The notes: a model not told the origin generated them from the sequence alone. A stretch of DNA of 64,000 nt from Alentia gelatinosa (GCA_950022655.1 OX465579.1:45859950-45923949), one strand, 5' to 3'. Counted from the first letter of the stretch, positions 22,823-34,688 are shown. Numbers and translations are program-made.

Positions 22823-25140
22823 GGCTGTGGCTGTCTTGGTATTAAAATCTGTACTGTTATGTCCTGCCCTCTGACGCAAAGGCGTGAAGCTATGGGAGGC
22901 CTGCTCAGTCATAACTTGACAAATCGTTAGGCATTATTGGATTGGTCTCGGAGGGATGCCCCACATCAAACATTATATTATAACCTACTTTATGTTCCCG
23001 CTTATATCGACAATATTTATTTCGTCTCGCAATAGAATGAAAGCTGATAAAAAATAGAGCCGCAGTTGCCATAAAGTTAAACGAAAAGACAGGAACAGTC
23101 GTGCCAAAATTCTATAAGAAGGTTGGACTGAACATTTGCGTACATGCATGAAAGAATGTATTTACGTCCCTTAGGTTCCATTTTAGAGATTCATTAAATA
23201 CTAAAATCCTGAATTGACGTTAAGAAAATTGCTAAGTTACAGAAGATCCACAAAACAAACCAGTTCATTTAATTTATTGAGTATTGTTGGATGTCGAGAT
23301 TGGGCTTTATGGTTCGTTTAAGTCTATTAGTCTTCTTCATGTGGTTGATTATGAAATTATATGTAATGTTAAACTTACTACGTATGACGTTATCCAACAT
23401 TTTCTTAAAGTATCGCACCCTGTATAGGTAAGATTGGATAATTATTAGTGTTATCACAAATCATGTAGCTTCATATGGATAGATATGTTTAAGACCAGAG
23501 TGTCCAGTCTTTATCTAAAAGATATCATTAAATGAAATATATGAAATTTTATGATGATTATTGACACGCTAATCTGCCCTCTCTGATTATTCATCAAACT
23601 TGTATATCTTTAGCTATACTCTTGTTTCCTAATGGGTGGCGGACACAAGATCGTGTTATTCGCAATCGACTAGAAATGTGCGACGTCATAATGAAGTCAC
23701 TAGTGTCCATTGAAGATACTGATTTGATCGTGTAGGACAATTAGGCATGATCCCCGGCCGTGGCCTTGAACGGTTGTGGCTGCTATAAAAACGGTGGTTC
23801 GGGTACGAGGACAGCTTCATCGGATTGGCCCATGGACAGGGTCTGTTTACCTTAGCTCATCTCTGCTGGCAGTATACCTTCCTTTGGAGCGGCCATATCC
23901 TAAAACCAGTCCTGGGGATTTCCTCCGCTCAGTTTCATACTGGATTCCCCTATGAAGTAATCATTAATTCGAAATAACATAACAGGTTATTGACTTTGGT
24001 CGAATGACTATGATTGGACAATTGAAGCTAGCAAGCACATTCTGATGAACCTCCTGGGTAGAAGTGTAGGTTGAGAAATGATTGAGATTTCACTGGGATC
24101 TGGTTATGGAAATAGGCCTCAGACTCAGCTAGTGTTGTCGGAAGGCGTTATGCTGGTGGTTAGGTGTCGGGGTGCACAATACATTTACCGTATCCCTCAG
24201 CAAACATTCACCCTGCATGCCTTTTGTGCAAAACATAGAACGCCACTTTTAGGAAACGAACAGAGTAAGACCTTGACTCGATAAAAAATAAAGGGAATTG
24301 GAATTCCTCAGCGGTTTTCCGATATATCCACGATTCACCAGAATCGTTGTCAAATACAGATACTATGGTATCTACTTACTTATCTACTTTGAATTGACTC
24401 TCAATTGTGTTTGGCGGGTTTTTGGCCTGTTTTTTGTCTATTTACCGCCAACCCGTTTTCTAGTCATTCATTATCTTCCTAAGATCACATTGGATTATTA
24501 ATATTATATTTAAATATCAACCACGTTATATGTATATAAATTATTATCCAATTGTATTATCGTCATTATTCAATCTGTGACTGTTATTGTTATTAATCGT
24601 CACTTGTTTATCTCCCACATAGTTACTTGGTAACCGCCGCGGCTACGGGTAACCTGGTTACCAGGCTCGATAACGGTTAATCTGCTACTTGCTGCTACAG
24701 GTATCGGACATGTTTTAGTCTTACCTTGATGTTTTGAACTTAGCTTCCTGTAAATTTCGATGTATAGTTTGATATAACGTACCTTCTACGCATAGCAGAA
24801 TATAGGTAAAATATGTGGTGCATTAATGGCGAGGCAACCAAGGTTGCCTATCAAGGTAGGCAAATACACGCGTGTAAACCTTCATATGTCATCCATATAG
24901 ATGTGGTTTCTCATCCTTTTGTAAGAGGGCCGACGCCACGGTGCTTCAAGGTAGGCCTTACTCGTTCGAAATAATTCACAAGACCCAACTTTCTGGTCCT
25001 GATATAGTTCGACATATCTCTACCTACCATATAAAAAGACGGTTGTATGCTCCTGAGAGTTGACTTTGCCCAATATTCTCGCATACGCTTGGATATTACT
25101 ATATATACCTGTGAGCGAATGTCTATGAAATACTATTGAG

Positions 25141-25289
25141 GAAACCCATGAAAGTTTAGGGTCTGAGCTCGTATCCCATCGAGTTTGAATCACGTAGTAA
25201 TTCACAAGGCGAAGCCGCGTGAATTACTATGTGATTCAAATGAGATGGGATCGAGCTCTGACCCTAAACTTGAATGGGTTTCTGAATTT
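25141..25289. repeat. Fold-back element 1, copy 1
   Basis: Imperfect arms of about 65 bp. Left: GAAACCCATGAAAGTTTAGG, GTCTGAGCTCGTATCCCATC, GTAGTAATTCAC; right: their complements, ending AAACTTGAATGGGTTTC. The tip is AAGGCGAAGCCGC, which contains GCGAAGC. A second copy of the family lies at 49716..49813. Confidence 0.85.
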
Positions 25290-25429
25290 ATCTCACCCTT
25301 AATATTGACTAATGGGCTAACATTTGTGACATTATCCCCGATTGGATATTTTTCCTAAATATCTAATGGGTATTAGATCCGAGTTTCCAATGTTAAGTCT
25401 ATGGAGAAAAAATATCTGGGGTGAGATAA
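25288..25429. repeat. Short inverted-repeat element abutting fold-back 1
   Basis: Ends TTATCTCACCC (25288..25298) and GGGTGAGATAA (25419..25429) are complementary. The 120 bp between them are AT-rich with no further structure. Possibly a small MITE into or beside which fold-back 1 inserted. Confidence 0.45.
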
Positions 25430-25836
25430 TACCCACTGCTAGGGGTGTAGTATAAATAATGTTCACGCCCGCCGTGACCGCGGGCTGTAGTGAATGGCAT
25501 AGACTTTGTGCAGTTAATAGAACGGCGTTTTAAATGAGTAGGAGGTATATACTAATAAGAAAACTTAGTGAAGGAGACCGTACGATGTCAGTTCGCGGTC
25601 ATTTGATGAAAAAGGCACGGCCCTCCCGCCTGCGGCGTCGGGCCGTATTTTTTCATCTGATCATTTTCCCATGTATTTTTTTCCGTTGGCTGCTATGGTA
25701 AACAAAAGGCGGCGGAAAAACATAAAGATCAATGGTATTCGCATTTATTCCTGTGTTTGGCCCTCCTTTTGGATAATGGCGCCACACGCACATGTATACT
25801 TGACACTTATAGGTGCTGCCATATAAGTTATGATCG

Positions 25837-25842
25837 TTTATT
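25837..25842 (-). promoter_or_regulatory. AATAAA polyadenylation signal of SMPDL3-like gene
   Basis: TTTATT on the + strand about 180 bp downstream of the - strand stop at 26022. A second TTTATT lies at 25743..25748. Confidence 0.45.
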
Positions 25843-26021
25843 ATGAAAAACAACGAATTCAATCCAATAGACTTCCTAATCAAAGATATTTACAAACTAA
25901 AACTGCACTGATACATAATTAAACTGTTCCTGTCCCTATCAAGGCAATATGTATCCTTTGACTAACAGAGAGGTGAATTTCATACTGCAAATGTCTGTAG
26001 TATATTGTAGAAGTGATGAGC

Positions 26022-26349
26022 TTAGTGATTACTGACCAAGAATCCTATGTAAGCAAACACTATGAGTTCTATGCTATATCTAAAGTATGTGCCGGTCCCA
26101 GTCACCATGTTCTTCACACATTGTTCGTATTTGTCATATTCAAGTTCTGTGATAGCGCAATACTGTACATATTGGCATTCCTCTTGGCATACCTCCGTAG
26201 GATCATAAAGCACTCCATTCATCTGATAGTATTTGTGGAAGAGGTCCATATCTGTCTTTAGCCTATTGGTCAGGCCATTGATTGAGTCGGTGCCGAAGTC
26301 CTTCACCTTGTAGTACTCCTTAGCGTCATATGCCAGTTTCCAGACAGGG
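26022..26349 (-). CDS. SMPDL3: SMPDL3-like exon 7, C-terminus
   Basis: Acceptor TCATTTTCAG. Encodes PVWKLAYDAKEYY and the Cys-rich family C-terminus, then a hydrophobic ending, stop TAA at 26022..26024. A cryptic phase-1 donor A/GTAATC sits 11 nt before the stop. Confidence 0.85.
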
Positions 26350-29300
26350 CTGAAAATGAAATTGAACATGATGTTATTCTTTCGTATATGGAGAGCATGT
26401 CGATTTTAGGTAATACCAAATGCTTGCTGCATTGCTTATATCGTCATAGCATATCGGCCTTATGCTCTATATTTACGCCATCATTTTTTAGATCTCATAG
26501 TCGCATTTTTATATCGATACGAAACTCCTATATTGAATAAAGGTAGATATGGTATCATGATTTATAAGATCATGGTCAATACCATACCCTCACCTGAGAA
26601 AAGCCTCTGCTGTGAATATATCAGAAGTGTTAACTCTAATAAGATTTTCGACATTCACATTGCGTCGGTCATGTTAGCATATAGATATGTATTTTCGGCC
26701 ATCACAGTCACTGAAGTCACCTACCTCTGATTATCATTCGCTTCTGTCAGGTTCAAGTAGAACTGTTGTATGTTAAGCACCTCCCCCGTGAGACGCTCAT
26801 ACTCCACCAAGCGCACACTGGGGTTGTTGCCAGCACCCCCTATCACTCCCGGCAGGGTAGTTTCCCATGGGGTAACAGCAGGGGCCAGCAACATGGACAA
26901 GACAGGGGAATCTGAAAGCACGAAAAATCATCAGGTGTGTGGTCAATGTGAACAGAAGAAGAACTGAACTTTGTTAAATATATTGCATCCATCATCCTAA
27001 GCTTCAACAAGCATTCGTTCTTAGGAAATAATGCCTATCCAAGGTTATTGAAAAGTACTTCTTGTTATCTAAAATCCATTTATTTATATTCATTTCATAG
27101 TAGACATTGTATTTGATCTTTGTAAATTCAACATACAACCTATTTTTTATTGCTATTCCTTCGCAGTTATTCGTCTTCTATATTACAAGCTTTGACAGAT
27201 TCATATAAGGCCTTTCAATTTGGATGTCTTCCTTTGCTTATGACACTATAGTTATGGCTTTGAAAAGAAACTAATGAAGATAGGAATTGAGTTTACTGTA
27301 CGTATATATATGCGTTTGGATTATAGTGATATATGATGGCCCATTTGTATGACACCGGGACCCTTATAGGGATAGAAGGGATGACCCTTTTATACGGATG
27401 TGTAAGGACAAAGTAGAAAGGCTCCTACCTTTTTCGTTTTTGAGGAGTCTGAAGCTGTCAGTGTGATGGTGTGCAAAGTGAATGCTGCCGATGACGCCCG
27501 AGTGCTGACGGAGCAGACTCAGAAAAGCCTCGTTCTGGTTCGGGTAGAACCAGTGCTTGCTGCGATGTTTCTCAAAGACACCAGGAGGCACGTGACCAAG
27601 TATCATCACCTAAAAAATTAAGTGTCACTTGGTATTCTATTTTAGGTATCGCTTTGCTGCAAGCAATATAACTATTGTCTGTTACACCATGTTTATATCA
27701 AACCGTGCACACTAGCCTTGATACTCAACAGGAGCCCTCATGAGGACGTGCATGCTCTGCAAACAATTGGCTATCCAACTATTAGCTCTACGAGAAATGT
27801 CGTTTCCCTTACGGAATCATTCTCCAACGATTCTCATTGAACCATACGTCTAATAATGTATTTTACCTAGACGTATTATGCAGTTGCACTACCATACAAA
27901 GATTATAATCGATGGTTTTGTAGATAGTAAATAGTGGCAGTAAACCACGAGAGGTTGAGAGTTGACGTGTATAACGACGTCAACCTCGAGTGGTTTCCAG
28001 AGCAGCCTGTCTACAAAACCATCGTTTATTGTATCTATTATCCATTTTCCCGAAGAGACTAAACACAGGAATCGCCATATTAAACAATATACTAGCGACT
28101 TCGTCGAGTCCGAAAAATATTGAAAATTGAAATAACAACCTGCCAATTGCGGGGTTCGAACAACGTTCGCACCGGGAGCCGATGACTCTGCTGACTACTC
28201 CACAAAGATAGGTGCTATATTGGGGTCAAATACTTAGGCTGTTGGTGGGTGGGGGAATCAGCGGAGTTTCGAAAGGGGTACCAGCGAAATCTTGCGATCT
28301 CATTGGGTTCTCAGGAGAAAAGTAGATCAGAAAACTACAGTGATAAACTTTGATTTCGGCATGGTTCAAAATAAATCATAAGAGAAAACGCATGTCTGCA
28401 TATAGAAATACAAAAAAGAGTAGCTGCTTACAGTTTAAAACTGCACGAGATTCTCACTCTCGTGGCTCTTCAATCTCCATGCCTAGGTCTGGTTCACTTT
28501 GTCTCTGTGTACGGCAGCAACTCCAAGCGGATATCACAAAATTCTACCGTTTTAGATATAGTAGGTAATCACTAGGGACTTTTTTTGCTCTGTAGCACAA
28601 TGGGACTATTTTTCTATATACAATTGATTTGAGGCTGTATACCGCAGATTTGAATCCGTATACCGTGTTAATGTTATCTGACAGTTTTCAAATAATGGGT
28701 AGTAGCTTAGTGAGTCTCCATGCTTTCTCAATGGCTACTTTGTATACCATGGATAATAAAAGAGTAGACAGAGAGTTTCTGATATGTGACAGGTTACAGT
28801 CAAGTTAAATAAGTCTCACCTTTGTCTTATCCTGGCCAGCACTCAAGAGCAGCTCACTGAGCCACTGCAACTGATCTGCCGGATCCTTCATGTCATCTGT
28901 GAGTTTATCACTCTCGTAATAGAGGTTAGTGTTAAGGACAGCAACCCGCAGATCGTTGTTTATAGGTGATTTGGCTGTGTAGTAACCGCCTGTTATGGAA
29001 AGGATTTGGAAGATCCCGAAATGAAAGTTATCAATATGTTTCCCATAAAAACTAAGTAAGTGGTAAACTGTTACGGCACAAATAATTAATTTATTAGTAG
29101 CGCTGGCCGAGTTATTAAACCAGACTATGGATGTTCTGAACTCTGACCAGCTTAGAGCTTCTGAACTTCCCAAAGTCATAACTTTTCAATATAATGTTGA
29201 AAAGAAAAAGAACATTTACTATATATTAACGCAAAATGTCCTACTTCGTCCTATGAATAGAATGTGAAGAGAGGAAATATAACATATGGTCCCCGCCAGC

Positions 29301-32300
29301 TGCAGTCGACGCACACTACAATCTACTCTAGATCTACACGGCCATATCAATTATCAAATCAATAGATATATATAAGAAATATTTTCAATAAAGTAGGTTA
29401 CACAAAATTAGCTGGAGAGCAACGACAGTAATGGCGTCTACATGAGAGCGACACCGAATTCGACTGTTAAGGCTTTCTGTCATTATTTTGGTACATTTCC
29501 ATCTCCTCAAATGGCGATAATCAAGAATTACCTGGTAATGGCCACCATATGTGTCACCCAGGAAAGTTAACAAGCATTTTCTCTCCAATACGGTCGTTAG
29601 TGGTAGGTCAGTCTAAGTGTATCAAAGAAAAGGATTTTGGACGGGTTAGGTTCACTTTAGTGGATCGAGAGCTTTATAAAGATGGCCTAATTGCAAACCT
29701 CACCTCTCCTGAAGGTTGTGTTGGCGTCCGAGCTGCTCAGCCAGTGCTGCCATCTATCGGCAATCCGGTCGTAGAATGGATGGGGCTCCCCCGGCACCTG
29801 GTTCTTTGGGCTCCAGTCATGGTTCCCAAGCGCTGAGAACACGGCTTTGTCTGGGAAGTGAGCTTCAAGTACCGTTGTGAGGTTGCTAATGATATTATAT
29901 ACAACGTCTGGGTTCAAGAGGTCGTCATCATAGATGTGTGGGGTGTCATCTCTGAAATGTGCGGAAAATCGCGAGAACATCGATCAGGATACGCATATTA
30001 CAGTCACCTGCACTAGACAACTACATTCATGCACAGACCTCGCTTCGGCATCAATACAATGTTTTTATATGATTCTTTACCTCCAGAATCTTCTGATTTA
30101 AAATCTGCTCGGGGCAATACTTATATGTTCTGGCAACTAAAGTTATTTGCATTTAAAAAAAAAAGTAATAAAGCATGCGTTTATCATTTATAGTTTTGAC
30201 GTTCACACAGTTCTAGTGACTATACTGAAAAGTGACGTTGTAACCTCCATGAGGTTTTTGTTTTTTTTTAGAAATCATTTCAGACGAATAACAGTTCACA
30301 TAGGAATCGACAGTGATCTTCCACTGCTTCCGTCTACAAATACGTACCACAAGTAGACATTACAAACAAATCGACACTCAATGGTCAATGGTGCCTCTGA
30401 CCATGCGGTGCGTTGAAGCCAAATTAGGTTGGTGGATTTTTCAGGAAAAGGAGCTACGGTAAACCTTCTTGGCCAAAGGGTAATCGATCGTTTCTGGTTT
30501 AGGCCTTTTATCCTACCCCTAATAAAAAAACTACATAGGCTTAATATTAGCGGACTGTATTTGGTCTACAGTGCAGGAAAATGAAATTTATCGCTCTAGT
30601 GGGATACAGTTGACAAATGACGTCATTTGAAAAGCGACCAATGATTATCACTGATTATGGTGAAGTAATTTAGACTGGGTAGGATATATTCTAAACCAAA
30701 CTCGACTTAGTCGTGTTGTTTATTGCACTACGGCAATGTCGCGTATCACTGCACTCGGCTTCACCTCGCGCAGTAATACACAACATTGCCGTCGTGCGAT
30801 AAACAACAATACGACTAACTCTCGTTTGGTTTCTCCTAAGTATAAGATTTATAAGGGTATGTGTGTGGTGGCTGGTGACATTCACACACAAGCACCACCT
30901 GGTTTATGTACACTGGATCTATGTGTATGTGTGCTGCTCTCTGTTGGGCAGACAAAGAACTGCTTACAGTTCTTTGACAATCTTTGGTGAGTATTCGATT
31001 GTTTTCCTTTCAGACTCAGATTGCCTTTGAGTTTAACTGTTTGTCTTTAAAACGATGTAGGACTAAATTTAACTGAATTTGGAATATGTGTGGTAGCCTG
31101 TTGGCTGCTTGTTTTGGATCTAGTCACAGTCACTCATGACGGTGAGGCGGTGCTTGTAATCAATGATGTGAAAAATTCTATCTACTAGATGTGACCTGTT
31201 CCCTGTGGGGGTATTGGTAGAGAATTCCAGTGGAAACGTTTTTTTACCTTTATTTTTATTCAATTTTGGGGAGCTTCTGGGCTGAGGAAGTGGTCCATGA
31301 ATACACACTATTGACTAGTTTATGATACAAGCGGTTGTATGCCCCGAGCATACAACCGGTTTTTTTAAAATCTGAAATTAGTCTAGGCCTATATTGTATT
31401 TATTATTCACCTTCTCTTGCCACCCGGCCGCCCAGGCCCCATCTCCCTGTTGCTTAAGAACGATTGAACAGTGGCGTAAATATAACAGAATCAGGCATAT
31501 ATATGACGCCAAAATATGACAACCTTATTTACACCCGAGGAAATATATATGCGCTTAAATCAAATATATGTAAACTGAAATGTTCATGCTGTGTATCTAT
31601 AGAACGTGCAGGCGTATATATGAAATATTTATGACTACAACATAGACACTTATATATGTCAATGAATGTAACATATACACAATGAAGGACTAACATATAT
31701 ATGCAAAATCATAGCTATATACGGCGGACATATAAATATATAAATCAGGGTTCTTCGTGCTGTGTTATGATGGATAATTAAGTATGAGATTTTCTTAGTT
31801 TGCCATCAGTTTGCAAACACGAACTGCCCTGGGGTGAGCTTATCTTTGTGGATTTTAGGCACATAGTAAATCTAGGATGTTCTCGTTCTTAAAGCCCATT
31901 TCTCATGCACTGATCTCGTTCGCCTTTACCGTCTCAATGATGGCGTCATCTACTGTAGTATCGAATTTGTCAGTGGGGTGATCACTGGTTTACGGCATAT
32001 ACTCTCGTATCGCTAAGCTGTTAATTAACTTTATTCACATAGATTTGGGTATCCTATATCACCACTGCTCTGTCCTTGTCAGCCGGCTTGATGGTGATGT
32101 TACGTTCCAGTTTTATGTCACCAATTTGTCCGGTCGAATTTGTCCCCACATTCCCAAAGGGACTGGGCCACACCCAGTCAATCGAATTTTTAACCAAAAT
32201 ATTTAAGGACGTAAATACAAAGAATTGAAAGAGTATCTCTGATGGAACACACTTATATGATCAATATTATTAATACTCTCAATTCTACATTCTGAATGTA

Positions 32301-33345
32301 ATCCATCCATGATACCACTTACCCTGTCCATATTAGAAAGTCAGGATCTGGGTGAAGTTCCTTCATTGCCCCCACTGCACTCTCTATGAGATTCCATGAG
32401 GAATCACACGCAAATTCCCCGTAGGTGCCTCTTTCCTTGGGGCCATTGTCCGCACAGGAGCCTCCCGATGTAGTATAGGTAGGATCCCAGTGCATATCTG
32501 TGACGTGCCAGAAGTAGCCAGAATCTAAGAGGGGAAAAGATCTCATTTTGATCATGATAATATCTTATTCATAGAATGACTCCTAAATCACGCTGCCGTA
32601 TCTAGAGCGTATCAGGATCTTATCTTTAGTTTTAATCTATGATATTGAACATTGATCGAGAATGAAAAGAGAAAAGCTTTCAATTGATATTCTTTGGGCG
32701 AACCTAGCTATATTACATATTGATTGTTAATGTGACATGAGTTTACCGTCAGTAGGTTATAATTAAGCTAACTTATAAGACTGTTTGGCCCAGTAGTACC
32801 CAAGTTGCAGATGGGCTCACATATCAATATTCATGAATGGGCAGCAAACTTGACCTCTGGTCACAACAGCTGCTACTCCAGTTAGTGCACTACTGATCAA
32901 CCCTGAGATCACATCTAGAATGAACATCTACTCAACGAGCTTATTTTTGACATGCTACATATAGAGTAAAAGTTCCTACATTCTAAACCATCTATGTTCT
33001 TGACTGGTCTGTGTTATGGTACATCGTACCACATGACCACCTAATGATAATAGGTGCTCATACGACTACATAATTGCTGATCTATTCGGGAAAACTAAAG
33101 CATGTTAACAATTTATCTGAATCCAATGCAGTACGAATATATTTTCCTTGTCAAAGTGTTAGCTCTAGCAAGGTTTTCTCACTTAGGATATTTAATGGAT
33201 TATAGGACTATAGGTGCACGAGTGACAAGAAGTCTTTATTATGCCCAAAGGCTGAAAGCATCTTTATGACATGGATCTTACCTTTAGCTGATAATTCAGC
33301 GACGAATGTTAGCAGAAGTAGGATACCAGTTGCGCGTAGAACCAT
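26022..33345 (-). CDS. SMPDL3: Acid-sphingomyelinase-like phosphodiesterase (SMPDL3 type)
   Basis: Secreted or lysosomal/ecto metallophosphoesterase of the acid sphingomyelinase family; SMPDL3A/B members cleave phosphodiester and nucleotide substrates rather than mainly sphingomyelin. Seven exons, 33345..33282, 32524..32323, 29951..29704, 28989..28820, 27609..27429, 26911..26725 and 26349..26022, join in phase to 459 residues, matching SMPDL3 length (about 455). Signal peptide at 1-20 (MVLRATGILLLLTFV). Di-metal ligands: Asp31/His33 (VTDMHWD), Asp90 (WTGDD), Asn132/His133 (GNHD), His234 (ILGHVPPG), His275/His277 (AHHHTD, family GHTH). LLAPAVTPW and FYLNLTEAN are family blocks, and the Cys-rich end VCQEECQYVQYC matches the family C-terminus. 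There is no saposin domain, unlike SMPD1. The last 15 residues (IELIVFAYIGFLVSNH region) are hydrophobic, possibly membrane- or GPI-related. Upstream neighbour of the CUB gene on the same strand. Confidence 0.92.
26350..26724 (-). other. SMPDL3-like intron 6, 375 bp
   Basis: GTAGGT to TTTTCAG on the - strand. Nothing else seen. Confidence 0.8.
26725..26911 (-). CDS. SMPDL3: SMPDL3-like exon 6
   Basis: Acceptor GCTTTCAG. Encodes SPVLSMLLAPAVTPW, NNPSVRLVEY and FYLNLTEANDNQ. Donor GTAGGT at 26724, phase 2. Confidence 0.92.
26912..27428 (-). other. SMPDL3-like intron 5, 517 bp
   Basis: GTAGGA to CTTTCAG on the - strand. Nothing else seen. Confidence 0.8.
27429..27609 (-). CDS. SMPDL3: SMPDL3-like exon 5
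   Basis: Acceptor TTTTTTAG. Starts VMILGHVPPGVFEKHRSKHW and ends at LLKNEKG; carries His234 and the AHHHTD metal motif. Donor GTAGGA at 27428, phase 1. Confidence 0.92.
27904..28030. repeat. Fold-back element 2
   Basis: Outer arms ATAATCGATGGTTTTGTAGA and its near-complement TCTACAAAACCATCGTTTAT; inner arms AAACCACGAGAGGTTGAGAG and GTCAACCTCGAGTGGTTT. Lies wholly in an intron. No second copy noticed. Confidence 0.8.
28143..28202 (-). other. Degenerate tRNA-like sequence (possible SINE head)
   Basis: The - strand reads TAGTCAGCAGAGTCATCGG (A-box-like), then GTTCGAACCCCGC (B-box-like), with CGGCTCCCGG between them. Resembles the internal pol III promoter of a tRNA, but an acceptor stem is not formed and the length is short, so it is not called as a functional tRNA. 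Confidence 0.35.
28820..28989 (-). CDS. SMPDL3: SMPDL3-like exon 4
   Basis: Acceptor CATAACAG. Reads GYYTAKSPINNDLRVAVLNT, then QLQWLSELL, ending DKTK. Donor GTGAGA at 28819, phase 0. The GG-[FY]-Y start after R-R/K-G matches the family. Confidence 0.9.
28990..29703 (-). other. SMPDL3-like intron 3, 714 bp
   Basis: GTGAGG to ATAACAG on the - strand. Nothing else recognised. Confidence 0.8.
29704..29951 (-). CDS. SMPDL3: SMPDL3-like exon 3
   Basis: Acceptor CATTTCAG. Encodes DDTPHIYDDD, NIISNLTTV (N-glycosylation sequon NLT) and the metallophosphoesterase block ALGNHDWSP. Ends TTFRRG at donor GTGAGG, phase 1. Confidence 0.92.
30693..30832. repeat. Fold-back/MITE element 3
   Basis: Arms AAACCAAACTCGACTTAGTC and, at the right, CTAACTCTCGTTTGGTTT; inner blocks GTGTTGTTTATTGCACTACG and GTCGTGCGATAAACAACAA pair. 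The tip CTCGGCTTCACCTCG resembles the tips of fold-backs 1 and 4. A half copy lies at 52760..52853. Confidence 0.85.
31490..31745. repeat. AT-rich cluster of TATATG and GCGTATATA motifs
   Basis: Irregularly spaced ATATATGACGCC, ATATATGCGC, GGCGTATATATG, CATATATATGC and CATATAAATATATAAAT. Similar compositional clusters lie at 34689..34905 and 45340..45550. Confidence 0.5.
32323..32524 (-). CDS. SMPDL3: SMPDL3-like exon 2
   Basis: Acceptor CCTCTTAG. Encodes DSGYFWHVTDMHWDPTY with the first Asp-x-His metal motif and DPDFLIWTG. Donor GTAAGT at 32322, phase 2. Confidence 0.9.
32525..33281 (-). other. SMPDL3-like intron 1, 757 bp
   Basis: GTAAG to CTCTTAG on the - strand. Nothing else recognised. 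Confidence 0.8.
33282..33345 (-). CDS. SMPDL3: SMPDL3-like exon 1, signal peptide
   Basis: ATG at 33345..33343, a hydrophobic signal sequence, and donor GTAAG at 33281 leaving phase 1. The G completes GAT (Asp22) with exon 2. Confidence 0.85.
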
Positions 33346-34688
33346 GTTTGTGTTTTAATCAAATCCGTGCGATTCAAATTAAACACACTATATCCTTATA
33401 GAGGAGGTTTAGGGTACATGCGTTTGAAGAACCCACCCAGTAGCCTCCAAGCCGTCTTCATTTACAAGTAGGGAGTATTAGTTAATACGTCTAGTGATCC
33501 GTAGTAGACTGGACATATATAAGGGTGTCGCAAATGACGGATCACGAATTCATGCCTGCCTCTGATAAGGATGGTCTATCTATAACCATCGTAATTCTAC
33601 TTCCAGAGTGTGACACTGATAATGGGTGTGACACTGCTGTATAATACAAGCCTCTGTCCTGATAGGCAGGAAGTTACTTGGTCAGATATCTCTATATTAC
33701 GGCGATTTGTTTGGGTAGGGATCGACTATTGGTGTTACTAATCCGGTACATCCTTCCGAGACGTCAATTTAAATATTCATAATCAAGGGACCTTTTGATC
33801 ATCCACGAGTGCTGGCAGAATTTAACATCAACATAATAGTTCCTAATTCAAACCGATGCAAATGCCAATGATTTGGTCTAATAGAATAGAAAGTGGATAA
33901 CAAATCGTTATTTTCCTTTCCTTTTGATATACCATGCGTACAGATTGCGGATTATGTACCGACGTCAGTCAAGCATACAGACTACATTGTCCTCGGGCCT
34001 TGACATGCTGTGTGCTGTTAGTTGTGGTTCTCGAAGACTGAGCTGCAATGTTGTGGAATGTCTACCACAAATATTCGAGTAGTTTTAAGTGATGAACCCA
34101 CATAGTCCGAAATGATTTTACGATGTTCTCTATCATAACTGAGACACAGATTATTCATAAGACTTCAACGCAATCGGTGTCATGGCCACAAGGTGTCTGT
34201 GTTTTATTTGTGTCGCAACCTAACAAACACACTGTGAAAGGAGTATGAGTTATGTATTTTTTAAACGGGATCAGCACTGTCATCAAGCAGATACAATACA
34301 TATCTCCTTTATCAAAACCCCTTGTAAAGTCTAGGGCCTAGCCTATACAGAGATAAACCTTATGATAAGTGAGTAGGACATCGAACACATTGGTATGCTG
34401 CACTGCTATGAGTCAAGAAACCTAACTGATTTTAATGACAGATTATTCAACTTAAATTCAGAGAGTAGGTGGCATCATGCTACAGATTGAGCTCATAAGC
34501 TCTGTGCTGTGATTGGTTGTTGAGCCAACAGCCAATGAGGGATAACTAGTCTCGTTCTTACGTGTGAGGAGAGCAGCTCATGTCACAGACAACTTGATGT
34601 GGCATGTCGGAACGCCCTGCCCCTATGTGGACACACCAGGAACTAGAACAAGCAATGATGCACTGCACGAAAACCACCAGTTTGTTCT

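Larger units (their letters stand above)
22823..25836. other. Intergenic region between CUB and phosphodiesterase genes
   Basis: Should hold the CUB gene promoter (just above 22822). A GC-richer segment at 23750..23920 includes GCTATAAAAACGG. GGTAACC half-sites form a near-palindrome at 24648..24662. Fold-back elements occupy 25141..25429. No other gene recognised. Confidence 0.5.
27610..28819 (-). other. SMPDL3-like intron 4, 1.2 kb
   Basis: GTGAGA to TTTTTTAG on the - strand. It carries a fold-back element (27904..28030) and a degenerate tRNA-like sequence (28143..28202). Confidence 0.8.
29952..32322 (-). other. SMPDL3-like intron 2, 2.4 kb
   Basis: GTAAGT to CATTTCAG on the - strand. Contains fold-back element 3 (30693..30832), a small GC hairpin with a T-run at 31332..31366, and an AT-rich TATATG/CGTATA cluster (31490..31745). 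Confidence 0.8.

Noticed and set aside
26093..26110. Donor AACATG/GTGACT as the end of the phosphodiesterase coding region
   Set aside because: It would leave phase 0, incompatible with the CUB exon's phase 1, and no other downstream exon was found; reading through to the stop gives the family length.
31332..31366. GC hairpin followed by a T-run, like a bacterial intrinsic terminator
   Set aside because: Perfect 11-bp arms are real, but the surroundings are an animal intron with no prokaryotic gene.
20677..33345. One fused gene: phosphodiesterase plus CUB plus transmembrane segment
   Set aside because: The phosphodiesterase reading frame ends at 26022 with the family's normal length, and the CUB exon has its own signal-peptide exon at 22732..22822 with a strong donor in the right phase. 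Two genes are the better reading; the fusion is kept only as a possible minor isoform.
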